Assembly (NCBI GenBank): GCA_958417755.1
Contig: CATZDY010000033.1
Span: 1 to 26,108 of the forward strand
Direction: 5' to 3'
Source: an uncultured Peptococcaceae bacterium
GTDB lineage: Bacteria > Bacillota > Desulfotomaculia > Desulfotomaculales > Desulfocucumaceae
DNA: 26,108 nt
Shown here piece by piece: positions 1 to 7,069 of this stretch. The stretch's first letter is position 1, and each line of letters begins with the position of its first letter. The translations under genes and the position numbers were made by a program. The notes under the pieces are model-generated. The model did not search any database. It had not been told where the DNA came from and worked only from the letters and a program-made list of their open reading frames with translations.

Positions 1-1
1 A

Positions 2-241
2 CGGTTGGAGGAAATTCCTTATACAAGTTTGTGTTATAAGTGTAAGCAAAAATCAGAGGAACTTCCCCATGATAGAACAAGACCTGTGGAAGAAGATATT
101 TTGGAGGAAATGGATGTTTATGGGCTAACCCAGGATGAAAATGCTTTGGATGGAGAAGATGCTTGGCAAAATGTAGCCTATTGGAATGAACATGCCCCTT
201 TTTCTGGGGCAGGATCTTATGAGGGAAGAGAAGGTTCTTAA
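2..241 (+). CDS. C-terminal part of a TraR/DksA-type zinc-finger protein, YteA family (5' end outside window)
   Basis: The frame is open to the left edge. The TTG at position 5 should be read as an internal Leu, because the preceding codon is Arg, giving the family's R-L-E-x-I-P stretch that leads into the second half of the C4 zinc finger. The Cys pair lies in SLCYKCK. After the finger comes R-P-V-E-E and then D-G-E-D-A-W-Q-N-V-A-Y-W-N, which resembles the B. subtilis YteA tail (RPIEEE, then SEDAYQDVEKYGN). TraR/DksA proteins bind the RNA polymerase secondary channel; YteA-type members are annotated in spore formers and their exact role is unclear. The C-terminus is shorter than in B. subtilis YteA. 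The call is confident for the family and weak for function. Confidence 0.8.
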   Translation, partial: RLEEIPYTSLCYKCKQKSEELPHDRTRPVEEDILEEMDVYGLTQDENALDGEDAWQNVAYWNEHAPFSGAGSYEGREGS

Positions 242-540
242 ATGAAAGAATCGTATGTTATATGTTATTTTGCTGCTTTTTAAATCATGAAGGAAAATTT
301 TCTAGAATTAGGAAAAGATTTGGATGAGCTTTTAGATATATAAAGAAGGGAATAATCAATTTGCTGATGATTCCCTTCCAATTTATTTTTGTGAATAAAA
401 GAACTTTATTGTTTTGCTTTGAAAGGAAGAAAAATAAGAATGAAAAAGTTAAAAAGATACTATACATGAAAGATTAGGGAAAATAATCTTTATATTTTGT
501 GAAAATAGGTGTAAAATAGTAAATATATTTATTAAGAAGA
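242..540. other. Intergenic, AT-rich; holds a terminator and no convincing gene
   Basis: This gap follows the YteA-like gene. A tiny plus-strand frame at 287-343 would encode 18 residues but has no ribosome binding site. A hairpin at 345-378 is the main structure. The stretch after it is AT-rich and may carry the promoter of the next reading frame: a TAAAAT preceded by TG lies near 510, but I see no good -35 box. Confidence 0.5.
345..390 (+). terminator. Rho-independent terminator, probably of the YteA-like gene
   Basis: The arms 345-358 and 365-378 pair over 14 positions with one mismatch around a 6-base loop. The downstream side is T-rich (aatttattttt). It sits about 100 bases after the stop codon of the YteA-like gene. 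Confidence 0.6.
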
Positions 541-558
541 AAGAGGTGGGAAATTTTT

Positions 559-873
559 ATTCAAGAAGTTTTTGGCATGGTTAGACATGAATTCATGAAA
601 TAATTGGTTGATAATATTCTTTATAATGAATGGAATATGCGATGGGAGGACATGAAAGTGAGTTATGAAAAAGCAAATGTCCATACCAATACAGGCATAC
701 AAAATACAATTGAATGTGTGCAAAAGATACTGGTCCAGATGGATAATCTCGTATTGGCTGTGGCTGATACCATTTCCAATGATTCGGATAAAAATCATAC
801 CTTGGCTTTGCATTATGTGCAAAAGAAAATTCATGAGCAAGCCCAAGCCTTACAAAAGCTGCTGGATACCTGA
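559..873 (+). pseudogene. Small helical protein of unknown function, frame interrupted by an ochre codon
   Basis: The uninterrupted part runs from TTG 604 to 873 (89 residues). It is mostly helical and polar, with no family I recognise. No ribosome binding site fits TTG 604. A good one (agaggtggg, 542-550) stands further upstream and points at an ATT at 559. From there the frame reads IQEVFGMVRHEFMK, meets TAA at 601-603, and continues LVDNILYNEW in the same frame. One CAA-to-TAA change would explain this, giving a gene of about 104 residues. It may instead be a genuine gene restarting at 604. A hairpin follows at 931-958. The reading frame is moderately supported; the function is unknown. 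Confidence 0.45.
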
Positions 874-901
874 TTGCACAAAAAAGACCCCTATGGTACC
901 C

Positions 902-1054
902 CTAATAAAATAGCATAGGATTGTTTTTGAAAACGGCGTAGCTTTGGCTATGTCGTTTCACTCTTTTATAGATTATCCAGCAAAGGGGCGTATCCCTAAT
1001 CGGGTCATCGTTAATCTCAATCTCCTGCCCCGCCGTGTTTCTCAAATGTTCCAT
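902..1054 (-). pseudogene. Possible 3' remnant of an unidentified gene on the minus strand
   Basis: A 50-codon minus-strand frame starts at ATG 1054 and reads M-E-H-L-R-N-T-A-G-Q, then E-I-E-I-N-D-D-P-I. It has no ribosome binding site and looks like the end of a longer gene. Upstream on the same strand (about 1060-1170) a Lys/Gln-rich stretch (KQQKEQAENIDKLI) appears in another frame, which would fit a frameshifted, decaying gene. I cannot name a family. The frame contains the hairpin at 931-958, which also argues against an intact gene. Confidence 0.25.
931..958 (+). terminator. Hairpin, possible terminator of the small upstream reading frame
   Basis: The arms 931-941 and 948-958 pair over 11 positions including two G-T wobbles, with a 6-base loop. 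The right arm ends in gttt but the following bases (cactctttta) make a poor T-tract. Confidence 0.35.
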
Positions 1055-1338
1055 GAACTATACCAGTTTTATCGAATCATTCAATGCCGCAAGTTAAGAT
1101 ATTTCCTCACCTTACAATCAACTTGTCTATGTTTTCTGCCTGTTCTTTCTGCTGCTTAAGACACTCCCTGCTCAATGAAAATATCCATTTCATTGTTTTG
1201 CCAAAGGGAAGTGCTTTCTATCTTTTTACTTTTGGGCCTGATATAATCAGAAAGTTGTCTACGCTCTATCATGTCCAACAGCAAAAAAATACAATACCGC
1301 GCGGGATACATGAAAAAATATAAATTTTTCAAACAAAA
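1055..1338. other. Gene-less stretch before the sigma factor gene
   Basis: Long frames exist on both strands (for example minus 1156-1452), but none has a ribosome binding site and none resembles a known protein. The stretch is probably intergenic DNA plus debris from the remnant described at 902-1054. Confidence 0.4.
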
Positions 1339-1360
1339 GTAACCGATATCCCTTTTCGTC
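1339..1360 (+). promoter_or_regulatory. Candidate ECF-type (autoregulatory) promoter of the sigma/anti-sigma operon
   Basis: GTAACC at 1339-1344 and CGTC at 1357-1360 are separated by 12 bases. They resemble the AAC-type -35 and CGTC-type -10 elements used by many ECF sigma factors, which often transcribe their own gene. The spacing is a little short compared with Bacillus SigW- or SigX-type promoters, so this is tentative. It would place transcription initiation downstream of the ATG at 1367, favouring the start at 1409 or 1415. Confidence 0.35.
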
Positions 1361-1408
1361 CATCTAATGGGTGTAGTACAAAAGGGACGTCCCAAAAATG
1401 ATGGAGGG

Positions 1409-1945
1409 ATGCAGTTGCAGAAGATAGTAAAACGTGCGCAATCGGGTGACAAGGACGCATTTGTGGAACTTATATCAACTTATAAAATAGATATGTATCG
1501 TGTTGCTAAAGGATTTTTTAAAAATGATTGTGATGCCGCGGATGCTATAAGCGCAACCATACTTGCTTGTTACGAGCATTTGCGTGAATTGCGTGAGCCT
1601 AAATATTTTAAAACTTGGCTTATACGAATCCTGATCAACAAGTGCAACGAGTTAATCAGGAGCAGCAGTCATTATGTCGGGCTTGAGGAAGCACTGGAAT
1701 TATCCGCAGAGGACAGTGCCCAAGCAAATGCGGAGTTCATGATGGTGATGGATACGCTTGGTGAACAGTATCGTATCATATTTATACTATACTATGCTGA
1801 GGGCATGAAAGTTCGTGAAATAAGCAAATTAACTGGGTTATCAGAAAGTGCGGTTAAGGCTCGGTTGAAGCGAGGTCGAGAAAAAGCGAAACAGTTCTAT
1901 TCTATGCGGGAGCTTTCTGCCCAGAAATTGGAGGTATATCCGTGA
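1409..1945 (+). CDS. ECF-type RNA polymerase sigma factor
   Basis: The 178-residue product has the two-domain ECF layout. Region 2 (about residues 8-85) contains the D-A-x-x-A-I-S-A-T-I stretch and the Y-F-K-T-W-L-I-R-I-L-I-N-K-C-N segment typical of Bacillota ECF factors. Region 4 (about 108-162) contains Y-A-E-G-M-K-V-R-E-I-S-K-L-T-G followed by S-A-V-K-A-R-L-K-R-G-R. The ribosome binding site GGAGGG is at 1403-1408. ATG 1409 matches the usual family N-terminus (M-x-L-x-K-I-V-K-R-A-Q) but is very close to it; TTG 1415 has ideal spacing. ATG 1367 is too far upstream. The stop overlaps the GTG of the next gene, so the two are translationally coupled. It is expected to direct polymerase to stress or envelope genes when released by its partner. 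Confidence 0.88.
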   Translation: MQLQKIVKRAQSGDKDAFVELISTYKIDMYRVAKGFFKNDCDAADAISATILACYEHLRELREPKYFKTWLIRILINKCNELIRSSSHYVGLEEALELSAEDSAQANAEFMMVMDTLGEQYRIIFILYYAEGMKVREISKLTGLSESAVKARLKRGREKAKQFYSMRELSAQKLEVYP

Positions 1946-3063
1946 AAAATAGTGATATGAAAAGGATGATACGCGCCGAACTGGAAGTACCGGATGTTGT
2001 AGAAAACAGAATGAACGATGCTTATAGAACACTTGGCATATTCCAAACTGCAAGCCCATCAAGGGCAAATAAAATCAAAAGGAATTTTACAATGAAAAAA
2101 TTTGCTATGCTCACAGCAGTTTTTTGCATGATATTGGTTTTATCTACAGCTGCGCTTGCGGCAACAGGGGTGAGGGAGCTTGGTATATTTGATTTCATCA
2201 GCAATCGCTATGAAGCCACAAAGGATGCCAAAGCCTTGGTGACTACGCTGAGCTTTGACGCTGTACAACCTGTGGCAATGGACGGTGCGCCTATGTTCGT
2301 GGTACGCGAGACAGTGTTTGATGGCGAAACCCTTATGATTGTGGTGGCAGTATCTCCCCCGGATGATAAGACGCTGCTGCTTGGGGCAGATACGGATACA
2401 ACGATGAGAATGGCCGAACTTGGTGGCATATATGCTGGAAACGAACAAATCATTGCGGATTTTCTTGCAACAATGAATATGACAGCAATGCATACAAATG
2501 TTGGCATTCAAGCAGATTCCGTCCAAGGGGGGAACGGCATGATTTCAATGGATTGGCAGACTGAGGACAACGGTACACTTGTGTATCTCCTCAAAAGCAG
2601 GTGCAACGTGGCGGGTAAATTGAAATTGAACACTGTTTATGCGTTGGACATCAATGGCACATACACAATGGACGATATTGTACGCGGTGAGCTCTCGGTT
2701 GACCTTGCCAGTGCACCTGAAAGTATCGTCATGGCCTGTGATACGCCGCAGGATTACACAGAAGCGGGTGCGCGCATAAACAAGGTGGTGTTTACCAAAA
2801 CGCCGCTGGCAGCGTATGTTGACATCCAGTATTCTTGGCTTGACAAGGTTAAACAAGAGGCGCAGGATGGAGGGCTGTGGTTTGAGGTGGTTGACGAAAA
2901 GGGCAATAGAATTGAGTTTGTCGATGGCTTTGTTGAGGATCCGGAGGGTTGGATAAAGTTAAGCGTTTCGTCAAATCCGCTTAATCATGATGTAATTATG
3001 CTTCGCGCATACAATGCTTGGACAAAAGATAGGTACGAGACGCATGAGTTTAAGATGAACTGA
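1942..3063 (+). CDS. Membrane anti-sigma-type protein (DUF4179-like) partnered with the ECF sigma factor
   Basis: The GTG start overlaps the sigma factor's TGA by four bases, the classic arrangement for an ECF sigma factor and its regulator. Residues 1-50 are a charged cytoplasmic segment with L-E-V-P-D-V-V-E-N-R-M-N-D-A-Y, similar to the short N-termini of DUF4179-type proteins. A single membrane segment spans about 53-75. The remaining ~300 residues would be extracytoplasmic, beta-rich, and presumably sense the signal or a ligand. I see no zinc-binding HxxxCxxC motif, so it is not a ZAS-type anti-sigma factor. The anti-sigma role is inferred from position and topology. Codon choice looks richer in GC-ending codons than in neighbouring genes. 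Confidence 0.75.
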   Translation: MKNSDMKRMIRAELEVPDVVENRMNDAYRTLGIFQTASPSRANKIKRNFTMKKFAMLTAVFCMILVLSTAALAATGVRELGIFDFISNRYEATKDAKALVTTLSFDAVQPVAMDGAPMFVVRETVFDGETLMIVVAVSPPDDKTLLLGADTDTTMRMAELGGIYAGNEQIIADFLATMNMTAMHTNVGIQADSVQGGNGMISMDWQTEDNGTLVYLLKSRCNVAGKLKLNTVYALDINGTYTMDDIVRGELSVDLASAPESIVMACDTPQDYTEAGARINKVVFTKTPLAAYVDIQYSWLDKVKQEAQDGGLWFEVVDEKGNRIEFVDGFVEDPEGWIKLSVSSNPLNHDVIMLRAYNAWTKDRYETHEFKMN

Positions 3064-3305
3064 TTAGATTATCGGGCTTAAACATATAAAGGGCTGTAAT
3101 AATGCTCGCAGAAAGAAAAATTTACGCAAGAGGATTGTGGACAATGTTACTTCAAGGCAATAAGTGAAACTTCCCCAATTCAGACAATAATAGTCAAGGC
3201 GGTTAAAAGCGTTTACCCCAAAACAATAGATATCTTTTTTCTGTCTGTGATGGCTAACAAAAAACGTCATTTGGCAAGCGATAAGTTATATTAAATGAAG
3301 CGGTT

Positions 3306-3345
3306 AAGCGGCAGCTTTGATTCTTAAATATCAAAGTTGCCGCTT
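3306..3345 (+). terminator. Strong hairpin, likely terminator of the sigma/anti-sigma operon
   Basis: Two 16-base arms (3306-3321 and 3330-3345) pair fully apart from one G-T wobble, around an 8-base loop. The right arm runs into four T residues. It lies about 240 bases after the anti-sigma-type gene. Confidence 0.55.
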
Positions 3346-3351
3346 TTCATG

Positions 3352-3480
3352 AGGCGATGCCCTTTTTATGGAGCACTGTGACATGAAGAGATTGCCGCCA
3401 TGCTTTGCTTAATCTTTACTCTTGATTTCTATGATGGAGCTTCCCAAACATAAAATCGAACGGGCGAGGGTTTTATAAAG
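3352..3480 (+). pseudogene. Decayed fragment resembling sigma-70 region 4
   Basis: One frame reads F-Y-G-A-L, a TGA at 3379-3381, then H-E-E-I-A-A-M-L-C-L (to about 3411). This matches the helix-turn-helix consensus of ECF region 4 (L-S-H-E-E-I-A-A-x-L-x-x). In a different frame, about 40-60 bases later, I-E-R-A-R-V-L appears where the family has S-R-A-R-x-x-L. An in-frame stop plus at least one frameshift would make this a dead gene. It is short, so chance similarity cannot be excluded. It lies next to an intact ECF gene but does not look like a recent copy of it. Confidence 0.35.
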
Positions 3481-3712
3481 AATACCGGATACCCAAAAAT
3501 AATCCTTTAAAATGAGACAAAACGGGTATACAGCTGCTTTGATAATACGCCCTTTGTTTCTCCTTGTTTGGCAGTTAATCTTAAAAACTTTTTATTAAAT
3601 ATGCAAAACTTATTAATAATAGGGATTTTGTAAAGGGTAAAGGTAGACTTTTTGCCCGTTTAACATTCAAATAGTACCAAATGATAATGCCACTCATTGT
3701 AAAGGATAATGG

Positions 3713-3742
3713 TTGCTTGGGACAAAAAGGCTGTGCTATACT
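3713..3742 (+). promoter_or_regulatory. Candidate sigma-A promoter for the CDF transporter
   Basis: TTGCTT at 3713-3718 and TATACT at 3737-3742 are separated by 18 bases. They lie about 110 bases upstream of the transporter start codon. Confidence 0.45.
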
Positions 3743-3851
3743 ACCAGGAAAGTGAAACAGCAAACGGGGATTTTCCAGGTAATCTATGTGCTCGTGGGAT
3801 GCATCCATTTAGGATATTCCCCGAGCCTTATTTCATATGGGAGGCTGATGT

Positions 3852-4820
3852 ATGGCTGAGGCAAAAGCAAAAAAAAAGGTTGCGGTTATATCTGTTTTGT
3901 CCAACACAGTGCTGACCAGTGGGAAATTGGTGGTTGGCCTTATGATGGGGTCAGTCAGTATCATTTCAGAAGCACTCCATTCAGGTTTAGATTTGATTGC
4001 CTCTCTGGTGGCCTTTTTTTCCGTGCGCCAGTCGGAAAAACCTGCGGATGATGTGCACCGTTTTGGCCACGGAAAGTTTGAGAATCTAGCGGCTTTGGTG
4101 GAAGCTTTGCTAATTTTGGTAGCAGCTGGAATCATTATTTCTCATGCAGTTACGCGTTTAATCCAAGGAGGAGAAGTGGAATCCGTGCACTTAGGCCTTT
4201 GGGTGATGGGGATTTCTGCTGCTGTCAATTTCTTTGTATCCACATTATTGATGCGAACAGCAAAACAAACGGAATCTCCGGCTTTAGAAGCGGATGCTTG
4301 GCATTTGCGTACTGATGTTTATACATCTTTAGGGGTTTTTATTGGGATGATATGCATTCAATTGACAGGCATCAGTCTTTTTGATCCTTTGATTGCTTTG
4401 GTTGTGGCGTTGTTGATCATCAAAGCAGCTATTGATTTGCTAAGAAAATCCTTTGGTAGTATTTTGGATGTTCGCTTGTCTGATGAAGAAGAAAATCATA
4501 TCAAGGAAATACTATACCAATACAAAGCTGAGTATGTGGGCTTTCATAAACTTCGTACCAGAAGGGCTGGTTCCCAACGTTATGTGGATTTGCATTTGGT
4601 GGTACCGCGTAAACAAAGAATTTATGTGACTCATGATCTTTGTCAACGCATTGAAATTGAAATGGCCAGGGAAATCCGGGAAATCAATGTGTTGATTCAT
4701 GCAGAACCCTGTGAACCTGAATATTGTGCCCAATGTAGTTTTGTATCCTTTGCCAGGGACGTAAACTCGGAAATAAAACAAGGGGATTGTGAGCATTGCA
4801 CTTGGAATGGTTGTGGTTAA
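3852..4820 (+). CDS. Cation diffusion facilitator (CDF) family metal exporter with a Cys-rich C-terminal tail
   Basis: The 322-residue protein follows the CDF plan: membrane segments in about residues 10-200, then a cytoplasmic domain. The metal site shows H43xxxD47 in TM2 and H151xxxD155 in TM5. This His-Asp/His-Asp set is usual for zinc transporters, whereas E. coli FieF has Asp at the first position. The loop motif H-R-F-G-H-G-K-F-E is at 69-77. CDF proteins are dimeric proton antiporters that expel Zn2+, Fe2+ or related ions. The tail is unusual: C287, C292 and C295, then C313, C316 and C321, six cysteines in the last 36 residues, suggesting an extra metal site. GGGAGG at 3839-3844 fits ATG 3852. 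Confidence 0.9.
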   Translation: MAEAKAKKKVAVISVLSNTVLTSGKLVVGLMMGSVSIISEALHSGLDLIASLVAFFSVRQSEKPADDVHRFGHGKFENLAALVEALLILVAAGIIISHAVTRLIQGGEVESVHLGLWVMGISAAVNFFVSTLLMRTAKQTESPALEADAWHLRTDVYTSLGVFIGMICIQLTGISLFDPLIALVVALLIIKAAIDLLRKSFGSILDVRLSDEEENHIKEILYQYKAEYVGFHKLRTRRAGSQRYVDLHLVVPRKQRIYVTHDLCQRIEIEMAREIREINVLIHAEPCEPEYCAQCSFVSFARDVNSEIKQGDCEHCTWNGCG

Positions 4821-4821
4821 A

Positions 4822-4847
4822 GCAAAAGCAAAAGCTTTTGCTTTTGC
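4822..4847. repeat. Perfect 26-base palindrome just after the CDF gene
   Basis: Two 13-base arms meet without a spacer at 4834/4835. Each is built from the unit gcaaaa/ttttgc. It starts two bases after the stop codon and could act as a terminator, but the bases that follow (cggtttccgg) are not a T-tract. Confidence 0.6.
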
Positions 4848-4916
4848 CGGTTTCCGGGCATTTTAAAAACAGCAGGAAAACATTGGACAATGCAGAAGTA
4901 TAAGAAATGAAATAGA

Positions 4917-4945
4917 TGTACATAAAAGAAGTGTGATAGGATAAA
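4917..4945 (+). promoter_or_regulatory. Weak candidate promoter for the DUF4198-murT-gatD operon
   Basis: TGTACA at 4917-4922 and GATAAA at 4940-4945 are 17 bases apart. Each box has two deviations from consensus, so support is modest. Confidence 0.28.
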
Positions 4946-4975
4946 GACGTTTTATTATGAAACGGAGGAATAGAC

Positions 4976-5632
4976 ATGGACTTAGAACAAAGGGCCAGTG
5001 AAATACCTTGCGTGTTTTGGCTTGAACCAAGCCATTTGCATTTTCATAAAGATAAAAAAGTAGAAATTAAGGTTCATTGGGGAAAGCTCATGCAACGGGA
5101 GCCAAAGGAATCCGTGCCAACCATGCAGGCCAAGGTGATTTGTCCTGATGGGACTTTGATGGAAGCTACCATTTTCCAAGAAAATACAGGGCTTATGATT
5201 TCTTTTTTCGCCAAGGAAGAGGGTTTATATACCATTATATGGGAAGGGAAGGATGAAGGAATTCTTAGGGCTTATCAGGCCAGGGTGGATGTGGCGGTAG
5301 GGCATCATGTTCATGGTGTTCCAGCGCCGGTAAGCCCCAAAGGCTTGGATCTTTATGCGCTGAAGCACACAGCTTATACCTTGGATAGCAAAATTATTTT
5401 AAAAGTTTTGTACCAAGGTGTTCCGCTATCCCAGGCCAAGGTATATGGTATGCCCCATTTACGGCCAGGGGAATGGCCTCAATTGAGCGGGGAAACGAAT
5501 CAAGAGGGAGAAGTGATGTTTACTTTCCCGGATATCGGACATTGGATGTTTATGGTTTGCCATACCCTAGGGCCATCTGATTTAGGAGGGCTACAGGTGG
5601 CTACATTGGTGGTTCCAGGGGTAAGGAACTAA
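4976..5632 (+). CDS. DUF4198-type protein, possibly metal related
   Basis: The 218-residue product resembles DUF4198 (NikM-like) proteins: an N-terminal beta-rich half, then A-L-K-H-T-A-Y-T-L-D followed by K-I-I-L-K-V-L-Y-Q-G-V-P-L-S-Q-A-K-V, and E-G-E-V-M-F-T-F-P-D-I-G-H-W-M-F in the last third. Members are often linked to nickel or cobalt uptake and are usually exported. This one has no signal peptide, so it is probably cytoplasmic or uses another partner. A His-containing segment (G-H-H-V-H-G) lies at about 108-113. GGAGG at about 4964-4968 supports ATG 4976. It follows the CDF exporter by 155 bases and precedes murT by 27, so it is probably cotranscribed with murT and gatD. The function is not established. 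Confidence 0.65.
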   Translation: MDLEQRASEIPCVFWLEPSHLHFHKDKKVEIKVHWGKLMQREPKESVPTMQAKVICPDGTLMEATIFQENTGLMISFFAKEEGLYTIIWEGKDEGILRAYQARVDVAVGHHVHGVPAPVSPKGLDLYALKHTAYTLDSKIILKVLYQGVPLSQAKVYGMPHLRPGEWPQLSGETNQEGEVMFTFPDIGHWMFMVCHTLGPSDLGGLQVATLVVPGVRN

Positions 5633-5659
5633 ATTTTTCTTATTTTAGAGGGGATCTTT

Positions 5660-7069
5660 TTGAACATCAGGCTGATATTGGCCCTTTGGGTGGCCCGTTT
5701 GACAATGTTTATGGTGAGGATAACTGGACAGGGAAAGGGCTCTGCCTTGCCAGGACGCCTTGCATTAAAGATATGCCCTAACATTTTAAAGCTGTTGGGG
5801 CAGAAGATCTCGGGAAAAATTATCATTGTCACGGGGACCAATGGAAAAACCACAACCAACAACATGATAGCAAATATATTAGGAAAAGCAGGATATGCTG
5901 TGGTGGTAAATCGTGAAGGGGCGAATCTAATCACCGGGGTAACCACTGCTTTGATTCAATCCGCTACCATATGGGGAAAAATGCAGGGGGAGATAGCTTC
6001 CTTGGAAGTGGACGAAGCATCTTTTCCCAAAGTGGTGCGAAATATTACCCCCCAAGTGGTGGTTGTGACCAATTTTTTTCGGGATCAATTGGATCGATAT
6101 GGAGAATTGGACAAAACCGTTTCCTTGGTAGGGGAAGCTTTGCATAAGCTGGATGATGTAACCTTAATCCTCAATGCAGATGACCCTTTGGTGGCTCAAT
6201 TGGCTAAGACAACAGGAAGACCTGCAGTGTTTTACGGCCTCCATCGCCATCAAGGGGTAAACCATATGGGGTCAGCAGTTAGGGAAGCAAAATACTGCCC
6301 TATTTGTGGGGAAAAGCTGCAGTATGCCTATTATCATTATAGCCAATTGGGGGAGTATCATTGTCCTGGATGCGACTTTGCTCGTCCTCAACCGGATTTA
6401 GAAGGAGTGCAGCCAGTGGTGGAGATGGCGGGAATTTCCTGTGATGTGCGGTTTCATCATGGTGGAAAACATAGGTTACGTTTGCCGGTGAATGGTTTTT
6501 ATAATCTCTACAATGGTTTGGCTGCTTGGTCCACAGGGCTTTTGTTGGAAATCAAGCAAGAAACAATGGAAGGTGCTTTGGCTTCTTATCAACCAGCCAC
6601 AGGAAGAATGGAGAGGCTGGCTTATCAAGATAAGCCAGTTCTGCTGAATTTAGTCAAGAATCCTACGGGTTTTAATGAAGGCTTACATACGCTTTTATCC
6701 GTTTCAGCAAACAAAGTATGCGTATGTATTGCCATTCATGATAATGATGCAGATGGCCGGGATATTTCTTGGCTTTGGGATGTGGATTTTGAGGAATTGT
6801 TACAAATACAAGATAGGGTAACAAAGTATGTATGTACAGGCCTCCGGGCTTGGGAGATGGCAGTTCGCTTAAAATATGCAGGATTGCCCTTTGAGCTGAT
6901 TGTTGTGGAAGAAGATATGGCAAAGGCTGTGCAGAAATCCTTATACGAATCAGCAGATATGTTTTATTTTTTGTCTACCTATACTGCTTTATGGCCCATG
7001 GAAAGGATTCTTGGTACTTATGCAAAAAAAGAACAAACTTTGTCTGAGAATTTATCATCTTTATCCTGA
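5660..7069 (+). CDS. murT: Lipid II isoglutaminyl synthase, MurT subunit (Mur ligase family)
   Basis: With GatD this enzyme amidates the alpha-carboxyl of D-Glu in the stem peptide of lipid II, using glutamine-derived ammonia and ATP, at the inner face of the membrane. The 469-residue protein has the Mur ligase P-loop G-T-N-G-K-T-T (59-65) and the E-V-D-E-A motif (116-120). A four-Cys zinc ribbon specific to MurT (C213, C216, C235, C238) is inserted in the middle domain. The C-terminal DUF1727 domain carries D-N-D-A-D-G-R-D (361-368), which holds the proposed catalytic Asp. The start is TTG with agagggga at 5646-5653. It overlaps gatD by 50 bases. The family call is firm. Confidence 0.95.
   Translation: MNIRLILALWVARLTMFMVRITGQGKGSALPGRLALKICPNILKLLGQKISGKIIIVTGTNGKTTTNNMIANILGKAGYAVVVNREGANLITGVTTALIQSATIWGKMQGEIASLEVDEASFPKVVRNITPQVVVVTNFFRDQLDRYGELDKTVSLVGEALHKLDDVTLILNADDPLVAQLAKTTGRPAVFYGLHRHQGVNHMGSAVREAKYCPICGEKLQYAYYHYSQLGEYHCPGCDFARPQPDLEGVQPVVEMAGISCDVRFHHGGKHRLRLPVNGFYNLYNGLAAWSTGLLLEIKQETMEGALASYQPATGRMERLAYQDKPVLLNLVKNPTGFNEGLHTLLSVSANKVCVCIAIHDNDADGRDISWLWDVDFEELLQIQDRVTKYVCTGLRAWEMAVRLKYAGLPFELIVVEEDMAKAVQKSLYESADMFYFLSTYTALWPMERILGTYAKKEQTLSENLSSLS

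Larger units (their letters stand above)
3064..3704. other. Gene-less stretch after the sigma/anti-sigma operon
   Basis: No frame here has a ribosome binding site plus a credible protein. It holds the hairpin at 3306-3345 and the decayed sigma-like fragment at about 3352-3480, described separately. The rest is AT-rich and otherwise unremarkable. Confidence 0.5.

Noticed and set aside
601..603. Recoding of TAA as an amino acid in the small gene
   Set aside because: TAA is not a known selenocysteine or pyrrolysine codon, and TAA ends other genes here normally; mutation or restart is simpler.
532..846. Long minus-strand frame over the small helical gene
   Set aside because: It has no ribosome binding site, an implausible Ile/His/Phe-rich sequence and is antisense to a better supported frame.
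1156..1452. 98-codon minus-strand frame overlapping the start of the sigma gene
   Set aside because: No start signal; it overlaps the conserved sigma N-terminus and resembles no family.
6900..7019. N-terminal extension of gatD inside murT
   Set aside because: The extra residues match no GatD N-terminus, and the region is explained by murT coding.
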